Shown here: positions 21,431 through 32,981 of the stretch, one piece after another
Position numbering within the stretch: the first letter of the stretch is position 1
How the letters are laid out: the number at the start of each line of letters is the position of its first letter
Notes under the pieces: model-generated
What the model was told of the DNA's origin: nothing
Database searches by the model: none
The model's input: only the letters and a program-made list of their open reading frames with translations
Assembly: GCA_009823505.1 (NCBI GenBank)
Contig: VZQC01008856.1
Coordinates: forward strand, 241,490 to 305,489
Source: Rhizomys pruinosus
Taxonomy: Eukaryota; Chordata; Mammalia; Rodentia; Spalacidae
Reading direction: 5' to 3'
Length of the DNA: 64,000 bases
Program-made: the position numbers and the translations under genes

Positions 21431-21827
21431 AATGAATGAGAAACTAAGGAATAGTTCAAGATCGAGAAATAAATTGACCTTGCAGTTTAAATATGATCAA
21501 AGCTAAATGTCCATGGTATGTATTCCAGGACTGACTTGCATGTGGCTTCCTTCAGGAAGCCATAGAATCAAAAATTAAGAGGTGATTGCATATAAAAAGA
21601 TCTCTCTTTAAAAGGATCTCTTTTACCCCAGGATTTCTCCAAACATTCTTTTACACAGGGAGCTGCCTCCCTAGTAAACTTAATTCTTTGATAATTGATC
21701 CTTAATCCATACAACAAAGGCTGCTGAGAGCAGAAGCATTGTTTGGAAGGAGAACCAGAGCAGCGGCGGGCAGCTGGTCCCCTGCAGCAGTGTCGTCACA
21801 CAGTCTCACTTGCCCTCTGTTCTACAG

Positions 21828-22012
21828 GAGCCACTAGCCCCTCTCAAGCCTCAGTCAAGAACTGAGCACGCTGCAGGTGAGGTGGGCTGGGTAGTGAGAG
21901 CAGAGCTACCTTCCATACCTGTGCTGCTCTCCCTGCAGTGGTTCAGTATGTTTTCCAGCAGACCAGATTACTTGATGGCAGAGCTCCTGTTTGCCCTGTG
22001 TTGTGCTGCCTT
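21828..22012 (+). CDS. Candidate exon(s), duplicate of 18880-19064
   Basis: Identical splice signals and frame at an offset of 2948. It is not independent support because the whole region is an assembly duplicate. Confidence 0.25.
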
Positions 22013-22104
22013 GTAAGTATCCTACCAATGCTGGGTGCCTGACTTATTTACCACATAAACAAATTAGTGAATGAATTATTAGCGTTCATAAAAATGCCAA
22101 TGGA

Positions 22105-22259
22105 AGCCGGGCATGGTGGCCCACGCTTTAATCCTAGCACTTGGGAGGCAGAGGCAGGCAGATCTCTGTGAGTTCAAGGCCAGCCTGATCTACAAAGCGA
22201 GTTCCAGGCCAGCTGAAACTAAAGGGAGACCCTGTCTCAAAAAGACCAAAAAAAAAAAA
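22105..22259 (+). mobile_element. B1 SINE with intact TSD
   Basis: B1 from AGCCGGGCATGGTGGCCCAC to poly(A). The TSD AAAAATGCCAATGGA is at 22090-22104 and 22260-22274. Confidence 0.96.
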
Positions 22260-22294
22260 AAAAATGCCAATGGAGGGTTCAATAAAAATGATTA

Positions 22295-22455
22295 CAGCTG
22301 GGCGGGTGGTGCGTGCCTTTAATACTAGCACTTGGGAGGCAGAGGCAGGCAGATCTTTGTGAGTTTAAGGCCCAGCCTGGTCTACAGGTGAGTCTCCAGG
22401 ACAGCTGGGGCTACAGGAGACCCTGTCTCGAAAGACCAAAAAAAAAAAAAGAAAG
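22295..22455 (+). mobile_element. B1 SINE with intact TSD
   Basis: B1 from CAGCTGGGCGGGTGGTGCGT to poly(A). The TSD AATAAAAATGATTA is at 22281-22294 and 22456-22469. Confidence 0.96.
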
Positions 22456-22483
22456 AATAAAAATGATTAAACTCTTAAATTAT

Positions 22484-22528
22484 AAGATATATATATAATA
22501 TATATATATATATATCTCTATATATATG
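22484..22528. repeat. (TA)n microsatellite
   Basis: About 45 bp of mostly alternating TA with small breaks. Confidence 0.95.
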
Positions 22529-22539
22529 ACAGTTCAATG

Positions 22540-22653
22540 ATGTGGATCTCTGTGAGTTCAAGGCCAGTCTAATCTACATAGTGAGTTCTAGGCCTACTGG
22601 GGCTACAGGAAGACCTTGCCTCAAAATGGAGAAAAGAAAAAAAAAAAAAAAAT
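22540..22653 (+). mobile_element. B1 SINE, 5' truncated
   Basis: Starts at GTGGATCTCTGTGAGTTCAA and runs to AGACCTTGCCTCAAAATGG plus poly(A). Confidence 0.9.
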
Positions 22654-22677
22654 CCAAGGAGTTCAAATGACACGGTT

Positions 22678-22855
22678 TTGTTTTTGTGTTTGTCTTGTTT
22701 GTTTGTGTGTTTGTTTGTTTGTTTGGGAGGAGCAGAGTCTCCTGCAGCTGACCTGGTTAAGTAGCTGATGTTGTCCATGAATTCCCAGTCCCTCCCCCAA
22801 TACCGCCCAAGTACAGGGATTCTGTATACCACCACACTCAGCTGACACGGCTTTA
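22678..22855 (-). mobile_element. (TTTG)n and old B1-like remnant
   Basis: GTTTGTTTGTTTG at about 22690-22725, then GGGAGGAGCAGAGTCTCCTG and GTACAGGGATTCTGTATACC with CACCACACTCAGCTGA, a worn B1 reverse. Confidence 0.45.
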
Positions 22856-22859
22856 GATG

Positions 22860-24385
22860 AACTCTCCTCAAAACAGAAGCTAAGAAAAATCCAAGTTTAA
22901 GTTTATGCTCCCTTTGACAAAGGGGACATATTTTCTACTGCATTTGTAACTCTGACCTGGACCCAGAGGCCACGTTTACTGGATTCACAGTAAGTACCGC
23001 TGACAGAATGAATGACAAGGCAAAAAATAGCTTGCAGTACTTTTCATTTTTTACAAGTGTGGAAAGCATATTAAACCATCTGCTGATTAAAAATATGCAT
23101 GTTTTGACTTGCATATGAGTCAAATTAACATACATAAATCCAACATCTTCACACCAAAAGGGTCACAGAGCAGCCAGTGTAATTTTCTGTATATTTTCAA
23201 AGCCATCAATTCCAGGGTGGCATGATTAAATTATTAGGCATAAAATACAAAGAAATGATTTATAACTGAAAACTTTTGTTTTATTTTAATTCAATGATCA
23301 TTTATCCTCTGTAAAAGATTTAAAAGGGATAAAATCATTGAAAAATCTAAAATTTTATGTTCAAATGTGCCCTATAAATACTTAATATCACACCGGGAAA
23401 ATGAAATTTGAGGAACAAAATAAGAATTCTCATCATTCAGTCTGTTGAATTACTACTAAGGTAAACACTATATGCAGAACCGTAGTATCTTGCTCTTACA
23501 CAGCACAAGAACTGATGAAGCTTCCAAGTTCCAGCTTCTCTGATTTCCCTTCTATCATCGTCTCACCTCCCACTGCTATATAACTACCTCCTTCTCTCTA
23601 AGAATGTTTGGGCAGGGAAGATTCTCTGGGAGCTGGAGAAAGCTCTAGAATGTTGCACTAATAAATCAGGCCACCATTTTGGGGGAGGAAGAACTATATA
23701 CCTGTAACAGAATATTGCAGGGCATCAGTCCCCCAATGGAAGAGGCTGAGGAGGGTACAAAGGGTGGTTACTCCAATAACATCCTGGGGACCAGAAGATG
23801 CAAATCCATACAATCCATTTGGTTCCCCATGGTGGGTAGCTTAAATAGATCTGGGGTGGGCAACATGTACATCCCATGAGGTCACCTCCCAGTGGTCAAT
23901 CCTAGACCTCCACACCATCACACGTTATCCCAACTCCTGGGGTGTATTCAGAAAAGGGGCATGCTGACAAGCAAGCTGACTCATAACTTCTGAGCGTGTG
24001 CTAGCAGAAGACAGGGCATCCCCTATATTATTTTTTTAGCTCTGCCTAGTGTGCCAAGCATATCGGTAGCCAATACATGCTCAAATACATCTGAGTCCAG
24101 GATTGCTGTCCCATGGAACATACCAGGTTTGAATCAAAACAATTAGGAAGGGAGTCTAATTCCTGTTACCAAAATACATCTGTCCCTTCTCTTAACCACC
24201 CACCCCCATCCCTCAGAACTCACCAACCTTTGGAATGCCTCTCTGCAGCTAAGAATGTAACCGTGTGCAACTACTCTCCTTGTACCCTGCTGTTGATATA
24301 TCTCTATAAATGCACTCTATGAATGCCAACTGCTTTGGTTCCTATGTCTTCTCAGAACTGCTGGCCCCAGAGGACAAAAGGAATC
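22860..24385. other. 1.5 kb of apparently unique DNA
   Basis: No SINE, L1 or coding signal recognised on either strand. Confidence 0.5.
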
Positions 24386-24387
24386 AT

Positions 24388-24617
24388 TTAAAATATTTTA
24401 TTTATTATTTTTATTTTATGCATATAAGTGTATTTCCTGCATGCACGGGAGTGCATTTGTGTTGTGCAAAGCCCACAGAGGTCAGAAGAGGGCATTGGAT
24501 TCCCTAGAACTGGAGCTACAGACAGTTGTTAACCACCATGTGTATGCTGGGAACCAAAGCCAGGTCCTCTGCAAGACCAGCCAGTGCTCTTAACTGCCTA
24601 GCCATCTCTCCAGCCCC
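24388..24617 (-). mobile_element. B2 SINE, minus strand
   Basis: TATTTATTATTTTTATTTTA tail, GGTCAGAAGAGGGCATTGG and GCCATCTCTCCAGCCCC. Confidence 0.95.
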
Positions 24618-24774
24618 AACAAGAGTCTTTTTAGTGATTTTTTAACTCTGTGTGATGATAAGAATTATCCAGGACCATTGATACAAGCACAGATTTCCAG
24701 CCCCTTTCTCTAGATGTTCATTTTTATGGAGTTGATTGGGATCCAGGAATCTGAGCCTTTTAAAAGAAATATTT

Positions 24775-25025
24775 TAATATTTTTAATTTATTATTATTTT
24801 TTTAATTTTATTTATTTCCTTATGTGTATGAATATACTGTCTGCATGCAAGTTTGTGCACCCGTGTCGTGCAACGCCGCGGAGGTCAGAAGAGGGTATCG
24901 GATTCCCCTGGAACTGGAGTTCTCCTGGAATTGGAGTTTCAGCGGTTCTCGGCCGCCATGTGGGTGCTGGGGATCGAACCCGGGTCCTCTGTAAGAGCAG
25001 TCGGCGCTCTTAACCGCTAGGCCAT
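24775..25025 (-). mobile_element. B2 SINE, head cut off by the next B2
   Basis: Long form with the extra GGAGTTCTCCTGGAATTGGA block. Ends at CTAGGCCAT without CTCTCCAGCCCC and passes straight into the next B2's tail. Confidence 0.93.
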
Positions 25026-25229
25026 GTATTTTTATGTGTATGAATGTATTGCCTGCATGTAAACGCACCTGTGTCATGCAATATGCACAGAAGACAGAAG
25101 AGGGCATCGGATCCCCTGGAGCTGGGATTATGAACAGTTGTTATCTGCCATGTGGGTGCTGGGGATTGAACCCTGGTCCTCTGCAACAGCAGCCAGTGCT
25201 CTTTACCACTGAGCCATGTCTCCAGCTCC
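25026..25229 (-). mobile_element. B2 SINE, minus strand
   Basis: TTTTTATGTGTATGAATGTA through GAGCCATGTCTCCAGCTCC. Abuts the previous B2. Confidence 0.94.
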
Positions 25230-26138
25230 AGGAGTTTGAACCTTTAACAAGTAAGTACCAGACTGATCTTTACTAGAGAATTTTAAGTAATTTTCAAGCA
25301 TGGTGGACTACTGAGCTATGGAAGACAAGAAGGTTTTGTCCACAGGAAAGTCTAAGCAAATCCAAGGAATGGGATGGCTTTCATGGTTATATACCTTTAG
25401 CCACAACGTACAGATAATATGCATGACCTGGGGGAGCCTTTTCTCAATGCACAATACTAACAGAGCCACAATGCCTAAGATCCACGAAGGCGGAGGAGGG
25501 AGGAGAGTGGCCAAATTGGAGGAGAGAGGTAGAAAGAGGGGCAAAGCTGGAGTCTGGAAACCAATGAATATGTATTTCAATCCATAGCTGCTTTGGCTCC
25601 TGATATAAATCAGACAAAGAAGGCGGGAGAGATAGGAAGAAAATGTAAACAGCTGGGCAAATTCAATCCTGTGTTAAATAGGACTTTTTCGATATTCAAG
25701 ACTGAATATGTTAGTTGAATTATTCATTTTCACAACTTCCAATTTTATTTTTAGTACTACTATGTGAATGGGTCTGAGTTCAGAGACACAGCTAAGATAA
25801 GCACCTGTCTGATGAGTTACCACACAAAGTGAGGAGCTGGGTGTTTACTCATTTACGGCCGCTGCAGCTGGGCACTGATTGTCCTGGGAGCCTTGCTAGT
25901 GACTTCTTATAAACTAAAGATGGGCAGTTTCCCACAGATCTTAAGTCTAGCCCCCTTCATAAACACCGATATCAGAAACGAAAGAAGTCATTTTGCACAG
26001 AGCAGGAAAATAATTAGAGATAGCAGCACTCTCTTTTTGAGGCCTGAACAAGGAGCTATGAGTAAAAGGAGCTTACAGAATCAATTGGCATTACACAAAA
26101 GACAGCCTTGCTCCTAGTTTCCTTAAAAAGAAGATGGA
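25230..26138. other. Apparently unique DNA
   Basis: Nothing recognised; short frames only. Confidence 0.5.
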
Positions 26139-26139
26139 G

Positions 26140-26350
26140 GAACTGGAGAGACAGCTCAGGGTGTGAAATGTGTGTACTGCTCTTTTAGAGCTCAGATCCA
26201 GCACATGAATCACGTAGCTCAAAACCACTTGTATGTAATTCTAGCTCTAAAGGGATCTGACACTCTCTTCTGGCTTGCATGGACACCTACACTAATGTGC
26301 ATGTAGACACACACACGCACACACACACACACACACACACAATTAAAAAT
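26140..26350 (+). mobile_element. Old B2-like SINE with (AC)n tail
   Basis: AACTGGAGAGACAGCTCAGG, CACTCTCTTCTGGCTTGCAT and an (AC)n run at 26306-26341 where the tail would be. Confidence 0.8.
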
Positions 26351-26360
26351 AAGCTAAATT

Positions 26361-26590
26361 GGGGCTGAATAGATGCCTTAGGGGTTAAGAACACTGGCTG
26401 CTCTCACAGAGGACCTGGGTTCGATTCCCAGCACTGACATGGTGGTTAAAAACTATCTGAAACTCCTGTTCCAGGGAATCCAACACCCTCTTCTGATTTC
26501 CATGGGCATTACATGACACTGAGGATCCTACCTATATGCAGCCAATACACTCATAGACATAAAATAAAAATGATAAGTAAAATAAAAAAT
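26361..26590 (+). mobile_element. B2 SINE
   Basis: GGGGCTGAATAGATGCCTTA, GGGTTCGATTCCCAGCACTG and GACATAAAATAAAAATG tail. Confidence 0.94.
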
Positions 26591-26904
26591 ATACAAAATT
26601 GAGAGAGAAATTGATTCAATGTTCAGTGATTGAATATGTTCCTGATTGGTAATACAAATGGGATGGCTTTTTACTGTCTCATTTAGATGTGTGATTATGC
26701 AACCAAATATTAGCAACTCTACTCAGCAAAGGCATATTACATTGTACAAGAAAGTAGCATGACTGAGAAAAGCAATAAAATATACTTGTAACTTGAGAAA
26801 AAGAATCCTTCAAGTTTCTAAATAAATTCTAAGGATACACAAGAATTCAAGATTAACTCTCCTCACACCACATTTATCTAAGGCTCTTTTAAAAACTTTG
26901 TTGT
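26591..26904. other. AT-rich spacer, nothing recognised
   Basis: No repeat or gene signal. Confidence 0.5.
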
Positions 26905-27123
26905 GGGGCTGGAGAGATGGCCCAGTGATTAAGAGCACTGACTGCTCTTGCAGAGGACCCGGGTTCGATTCCCAGCATCCACATGGCGGCTAAGAACCTT
27001 CTTTAACTCCAGTTCCAGGGGAATCCGACACCTTCTTCTGACCTCTGCAGCATTGCACGACATGGGTGCACAAACCTACATGTAGAAAGTACACCCATAC
27101 ACATAAAATAATAAATAAAATTT
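26905..27123 (+). mobile_element. B2 SINE, first of a tandem pair
   Basis: GGGGCTGGAGAGATGGCCCA, CCCGGGTTCGATTCCCAGCA and ACACATAAAATAATAAATAA. Confidence 0.96.
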
Positions 27124-27365
27124 AGGGGCTGGACAGATGGCCTAGCAGTTAACAGTGCCAACTGCTCTTGTAAAGGACCCAGGTTCGATCCCCCACACTC
27201 ACGTGGCAGCTAAGAACCGTCTTTGACTCCAGTTCCAGGGGAATCTGACACCCTCTTCTGACCTCCAAGGCATTGGATGACATGGGTACACAAACCTACA
27301 TGCAGACAGTACATTCATACACATAAAAAAATAAATAAATAAATAAAATTTAAAAAATAAATAAA
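27124..27365 (+). mobile_element. B2 SINE, second of a tandem pair
   Basis: Starts directly after the first B2's tail; the tail motif AAATAAAATTTA repeats at its end, consistent with insertion into the first copy's A-tail. Confidence 0.96.
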
Positions 27366-27374
27366 ATTTTTTTA

Positions 27375-28565
27375 ATTGTTGCATTTTTTCAATTTTCATA
27401 CAATATAATTTGATGATATTTTGAGTACCCCCACCTCCCTTTACCGTCCTCCACCCAACTTGTGTCCCCAAATATCCTTCAGTGTGGGTCCATCTACTGG
27501 AGCCTGGTTAACCTAAGAGTCACATCCTTGAAAGAAACCGACTCTCCCCCTACCCCAGCAGCCATGGGTTGCCAATAGGTCCTTCAGGTAGATTGTTTCT
27601 TATTCACTTCGCCATGTCCGTGCTGGGATTTTGTCTGGTTTGAGCTTGCATACACTTGTGCGTGCATGCCGTCACCATCAATGTAAACTCATATGAGTGA
27701 CTGGTTGGCTGAAAAACTGTTTCCTTTTGGTCGTCCCCACCTCTGCTCTTACAATCTTCCTGCCCACTTCTTCTGCAATGTATCCATGAGCTTTGGGGGC
27801 AGACAGGTTTGCCCTAGTGTCATATTTCAGGGAAATGCTCTCTGTAACCCTCTTGTTCTCTGCCTCACTTGGCTTATGTTGTGGGTTTCTTTGTTGCCCT
27901 CACCATCTACTGCATAGGAAGAAACTTTCTCTGGTGGAGGGCTGACAATTGCATTAATCTATGGATACAATAATAAGTCATTAGTGAGTCAATTTAATAC
28001 TAAACTAGTTAATAGAAAACTTGTATTAGGTTGTCCTCTACGTCCGGTGACCTGTGTAGCCATCAGGTTCCTAGAGCCGATATAATCTGAGGTATGGGCT
28101 TCATCCTATGAAGCAGACCTTTAAGCTAATTGAGAACGCAGATACTCTGAAGCAGTTACTTCTGTGTTCTTATGAAACTATGCATTCCCTCTGGAACATG
28201 GAATTCTATTTGTAACTGGGTTATTGGTAATAAGCATCCACATATGAGGGACACCATTTGTCGTTTTGTTTTTCTGGGACTGTGTTACTATCACTTAAAC
28301 ATAATGTCTTCCAGCTCCATCCATTTATCCTGCAAAATTCATGATGTTGTCCTCTTTACCACTGCCTTGCTAGTATCCATTGATACATGTACCACATTTT
28401 CTCTATCCACTTCATCAGTTGAAGGGGCACCTGGCTGTGTTCCCGCTTTTTTGCTATTGTGAGAAGCTGCAATAAACATAGCTGTGGCATGTATCTTTGC
28501 AGTAAGTTGTGTCTTGTGGGTATATAATCCATGAGTACAAGCATCCTTCATGCAAACACATCTGC
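27375..28565 (-). mobile_element. L1 3'UTR and ORF2 end, minus strand
   Basis: From the left: AT-rich terminus, C-rich ACCCCCACCTCCC, then CCAGCTCCATCCATTTATCC, CTTGCTAGTATCCATTGATA, TTTTTGCTATTGTGAGAAGC and AATAAACATAGCTGTGGCAT, the reverse of the L1 ORF2 terminus. The frame is broken. Confidence 0.85.
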
Positions 28566-29410
28566 AGCTGTTGTGCCCAAACACCTAAGCCCCACCATCC
28601 AGTGGGGGGATGACAGGTTGTTTGTTCAATCAGTTGATCAAATGAGTTTCAGACTACATTGCTGTAGTTCACATTCACACCCAATCGCAGCCCTTACATT
28701 CTAACCACGCCCCCTTCTTCCGCAGGTTTGTTCCTGGCTTAGAAAAGGGCACAGGTTGGATGAGAGGTAAAACAGTCCTCTCTCTCTGGAGCTGTTGTGA
28801 CTGGACTCTGGTCAATTCTGGCGTTTCCTTTTCATGGTCTGCAGTTGTCCAGGAATAACCTTCTCGATCCACTATGAAGAACAAGAATTAGATATATAAG
28901 GTATATTTAAGCAGCACTAAATTTATGGTAGTTTACTTAGCATAGGACACCCATGTTGGATATGTTAATCCATGAATTACAAATTTCCCCCCTGTAAATA
29001 TGACAGAGGTCTACTGTTGGCTTTATAACATCTCCTAACACTTGTTAGGATGTGAAGCTTGTGGCATCAGCCATGGTTATTTTTCTTCCAAGGGAGAGAG
29101 AATAGCCAATTAGATTTGGAGATATACAGGCACATGGCTGCCTCTTGCTGCCAATGCAGTATTTCCAGGCAGGTGAGGTGTAGCTGGTGCTGACGGTGGA
29201 GTCTGCTTGACTCAGGGAGACCCATATTTGCTTATTGGTTTAGTGGCCTTTGGTAAGAGAGAAAGATGCAGGAACAGTTATGGCAGAATGCATGATCTGG
29301 GATGGGGTGGGGGTGGGGGGGGGAGGGAAAGGGAAATAAGCCTGAACTGAATTGGAAAAAATGTATGAAATGCACAAAGCATCAATAAAAACTAATTTAA
29401 AAAAAATAAA
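28566..29410 (+). mobile_element. Further L1-related text ending in an L1 3' terminus
   Basis: 28620-28900 shares phrases with 40800-41040 (CCCTTACATTCTA, GAAAAGGGCACA, AACAGTC). 29270-29400 ends GGCAGAATGCATGATCTGGG, GGGGGTGGGG, GCATCAATAAAAACT, the same plus-strand L1 terminus as at 1850-1960, then (AAAT)n. Internal boundaries are uncertain. Confidence 0.55.
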
Positions 29411-29479
29411 AAAATAAATAAATAAATAAATAAAAATATCCCATAGGTTAAAAAAAAAAAAAAGAAAGCAGATACTCGC

Positions 29480-30117
29480 AGTTACCTGTCATTATGAAAA
29501 CCTACTGCTATTTTCCCTTGGAAACATGGAATTTCTGTTTTTGACAAGGAAGTTCTGGTTTAAAAAAACATGAAAGATTACTTAAACCAAAGCCAATTCT
29601 AAGGAATATTTTCTCCTGTTTACCTTCAATTCAGAACTATATGAACATTACAGAGCACAGTGAATAATTGTCTAGAACATTCTACCAGGTGTTTCAATAG
29701 CATATTGGTCTCGGCATTTCTTGGCACTATGGTTCTGGTTTTTGTGAATAATTATTGTTTGTGAGTTGTTTGTTTTTTAACTAAGTGAGACTATAAATGT
29801 AGATAGATATTTTAGTACCAAGAAGTTCTTTTTTTCAAATCCCTAAATTTCTGATTTCCATTTAAGTCTTTCAAACCTCTATTTTCTGGCTGAGTAGCAG
29901 AGAACTTTTATTTTCCACTCCTGTATAACCTATAAAGTATGAGCACTGCGTTTCAGTGAACTGTATTGTGTACTTTTTGCTGAAAACTTTTTCTGTAAAC
30001 ACAATTGCCTTGTTCAGTTTTGTTGTAAACTGACTTTCCCTAAGATGCACTGTTGATGCTTCCTGATGTGTGTTGGATAAGAGTGATAAAATAAAGCTTA
30101 AACAGAAACAAACAAAA
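29480..30117 (+). pseudogene. Probable retrocopy of an mRNA 3' end, gene unknown
   Basis: Ends with GTGATAAAATAAAGCTTAAA and an A-rich tail. Left and right flanks AGAAAGCAGATACTCG (29462-29477) and AGAAAGTAGATACTCG (about 30119-30134) differ at one base and could be the TSD. The body is AT-rich with no frame, as expected of a 3'UTR. Caution: GCAGATACTC and GGAACATGGAATT also occur at 28137-28215, so part of this may be repeat-derived. Source gene not identified. Confidence 0.4.
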
Positions 30118-30134
30118 AAGAAAGTAGATACTCG

Positions 30135-30682
30135 GACACTAGTGGCCATTGCCCCCGCTTATGGTTATCACCAGGACTTCATAGTAAGACCCTGTTACTA
30201 TGAAGTAACACTATGAAGGAGACAATACATACATGGATATATTAGAACAAACCAGGGGAAATCAAGCTGATACTAACTTCAAAGCCTCGTCCCAACTGGC
30301 TAGCATTCATAGAACTGTAAGGTGCTATGCATGCTGCCAGAGGGGAAAAGTAATGATCAACCTTTTCCAGCTGTGAACCCTGTGAACTACAACACCTGGC
30401 CTGGAAAGATATGTCCACCAATGCAATGGTGACAGGAACAGGATGAGAGTAGTCATTGTAGAAGGTGTGGTTCTTTCTCTTATGGTAAATGTTCTCAAGG
30501 ATCTAAGTTTCAGCCAAGAGATGACTTTGGTATAATTGGTAAGTGTCCATGTGATGTTGAGTCTATTAGATGGCAAATGATGGCCTCCTTTGACAGTTAA
30601 TAAGATAGGCAAAAGTTACTTAGCAATTTTCACTTTTAATGGTAAGTTCTTAAGTCTTTTTCCTCAGACAGGTATAATTTTT
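30135..30682 (+). mobile_element. L1-related 3'UTR text
   Basis: GGTGCTATGCATGCTGCCAG and AAAGATATGTCCACCAATGC parallel 13310-13400 and 36280-36310. Confidence 0.55.
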
Positions 30683-30696
30683 AAAAATATTTTCCA

Positions 30697-31863
30697 CCCT
30701 CCCCCCAAAAAACCCCAAGAGACCCCTGAGGACCAGATCCTTAAGTGACCTCAACAAAGCAAAACCTTGGTTAGTCTGGGCTATCTGTATGGCCTTAAGC
30801 ATCCAGAAGGAAAGTACAACCAGAAATAAATAATCAATAAGACCAGAGAAACTGTAATGCAGACACAAAACTTGAGATCTAAGTAACAAGACAAAAAGAA
30901 AAAAAGAGAGCACTGTTGTTTGGCCTGTCTTCAATTCTTACAGGCAGATACATCTGCTCTGTGGATGCCACTGCTTTTGGCACTCCTCAAAGACGTGAGA
31001 TACAGCTTTTTTACTTTTTAGCCTTCCAATGTGGACTGAGGAATGCTGAGATACCCAGATTGTGAACTAAGCAGCTAATGGGAATTCAGCCTCCTCAGAA
31101 TATGGACTGCCATTGTTGGATTACCTCGGCTGTATCATGGAGGCCAATGCAGGGGGATCAAGACAGGACGTGTGCTTACTGGACTTCATTTGGGGGCACA
31201 ATATCTAAAGCAGAAGCACGTCAGTAAGGGTTTCCTTCTGCATAAGGTTTTTTTTTGTAGTGTAATGTCTTAATCATAGTCTGCCATCAAATATTTTAGG
31301 AGTATCTTTAATGTTTAGATAGTATATTAGCAGCATGCAATAATTACATCATAAGTTCTCAAGCAGAGGCAGTCTATGCAAGGACCTTCTTTGCTGCCAG
31401 TTATCATAGGCTGTTTTAAGTTAGAAAATTGAATAGCAACACTGAATACTGTAGAAATGCACTTTGCTCAGTAATACTTGAGTTGTTGCAATATTTGATT
31501 ATCCATTTGGTTGTTACAGAAAATTCTTAACTGTAATTGATGGTCATTGCTGTAATAGTATATTGCCTGTATTTCTACCTCTAGTAATGGGCTTTATGTG
31601 CTAGATTTCAATATCCTTGAGCCTGGGCAAGTGTACAAGCCTTTTTAAAAAGAAACATGGTTTACTTGCACAAAACTGATCAGATTTGAGAGAACGTTAA
31701 TAATGCCCTTGAAGTGGTTTTTGTGGGTGTGAAACAAGTGGTGAGAATTTGAATTGGTCCCTTGTTATAGTATTGAAATTAAGTATACTTAATCTATCAA
31801 ATCATGTTCATGCCCTGATTTTATATACTTGTATCTATCAATAAACATTGTGATACTTGAAAA
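30697..31863 (+). pseudogene. Chimeric retrocopy: L1 piece joined to an mRNA 3'UTR
   Basis: Bounded by perfect 14-bp repeats AAAAATATTTTCCA at 30683-30696 and 31864-31877. The first ~500 bp match the middle of the L1-type element at 838-1505 (ACCCCTGAGGA, GGCCTTAAGCATCC, GTCTTCAATTCTTAC, TGTTGGATTACC). At about 31195 that homology stops and an unrelated AT-rich segment runs to CAATAAACATTGTGATACTT plus eight A. No coding frame. The source mRNA was not identified. Confidence 0.55.
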
Positions 31864-31877
31864 AAAAATATTTTCCA

Positions 31878-32880
31878 TGCCCAAACTTACAGATAAAATT
31901 TCAATCACTGAAACTTTCCCTTTAAAACTAATAAGGCTTTTTATCTCCCAGAACGGGACAGATAAGATTGCACAGGCCTTTCGGAATTACCAGAAAGTCT
32001 GAAAGTGGAGCAGCCCAGATAAATGAGATCACACAGGAGGAGCCACAGAATCCAGGGCAGTCCAGCCTCGCAGCTCTTCCCTCGCTTAACCTTGGAGAAG
32101 AGCTGCCGTGGGAAATCTGTTCCCTGTGCTCCTTGCTCTGTGGGGATGAGGTGGACCAGGAGAGGAGGAAGCCTCTCTGTGTGAAGGAGGAGAAACCGTC
32201 CTAGGATTTGGGAAAGGATCCTAACTATGTATGCTGCCTCCTCCTGTCAATCAGTTCTCCACTCCTTACCTGAAGGAGACAGCTAGGCTAAAATTACAGG
32301 GGAGAGATCTTAGGGATGGGGAGGATCCTCCAAAGTCCCTGTTTGGAGCAGGTGGAGAAGCTAAGTGGGTACTGCACTCTGGGTCTCTCAGTGGTTCTGC
32401 TTTTATCTGTTTTGTTTTCTGAAACATCTCAGATGATAAGGAAAGTTTGTAAATGCCTGAACTTTAACCCTTTTTGTTTCTAGCTGCAATATCCTCTGAT
32501 TTTCAACATTCCCAAGACAAGAGAAGAATGCTGGCTCCAGCAAACAGAAGACATGTCTGAGTGTTGACTAGATGGCAAGAGAAGGAGTGCAGCGGAGGAA
32601 AGTTTGGGAGATGCAACAGATAAACACGGAGGGAGCCTTGAACTCCCAGCGTAGGCGTGGAGGGGGTCTTCCCACCCTTATCCCTTGCCAACAGGAGTAC
32701 CTGTGAATTTCTTTTGAAAGAAGCAGCTTACATTATTTTTAAAATAATTATACAAAGATTTAGAACATGTATATTTTAAGACAATTAACATTTTGTTGAG
32801 TATTTGATTTAAATCTCCAATTATATAAGAAGCCACATTTTTCCAAGAAGGACATTTTTTTTTACTTTAAAACTTTTTTA
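31878..32880. other. Apparently unique 1-kb segment
   Basis: GC-richer block at 31950-32420. A pyrimidine tract and CCCAG precede 31952, and a 78-codon frame starts at 31968, but no donor is evident and the frame after the AG is soon closed. Not called as an exon. Confidence 0.4.
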
Positions 32881-32897
32881 TTAGCATTGCTTTCTTT

Positions 32898-32981
32898 TTC
32901 TTTTTTTTTCTTTCTTTCTTTTTTTTTTGGGGGGGGTCTTTGTGAGTGCTAGGATTAAAGGTGTGCACCACCACACCCAGC
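32898..32981 (-). mobile_element. Internally deleted mini-B1 with TSD
   Basis: Only the poly(T) tail and the last ~38 bases of B1 (GAGTGCTAGGATTAAAGGTG to CCACACCCAGC) remain, 84 bp in all, yet perfect 16-bp repeats TAGCATTGCTTTCTTT flank it at 32882-32897 and 32982-32997. Confidence 0.88.

Larger units (their letters stand above)
19588..22246. repeat. Right copy of false direct duplication 2
   Basis: Contains the old B1 (about 19955-20075), B1 (about 20245-20372), the old L1 (about 20450-21430) with B3 (about 20762-21066), the candidate exon and the B1 at 22105. Its right end joins naturally to downstream DNA with an intact TSD, so the junction here is the genuine one. Confidence 0.92.

Noticed and set aside
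22313..22498. Recurrent frame with LGRQRQADLCEFKASLVYR in many places on both strands
   Set aside because: This is B1 read in one frame. The similar ESNQGPLQEQ, GDRTRVLCKSS and MYCLHAGLCTRVVQC frames are B2.
28172..28462. 96-codon plus-strand frame
   Set aside because: It is antisense to an L1 ORF2 terminus.
31952..32204. Possible exon after a CTCCCAG acceptor, 78-codon frame
   Set aside because: The frame does not begin at the acceptor, no good donor was found, and another frame closes quickly. Left as unassigned unique DNA.
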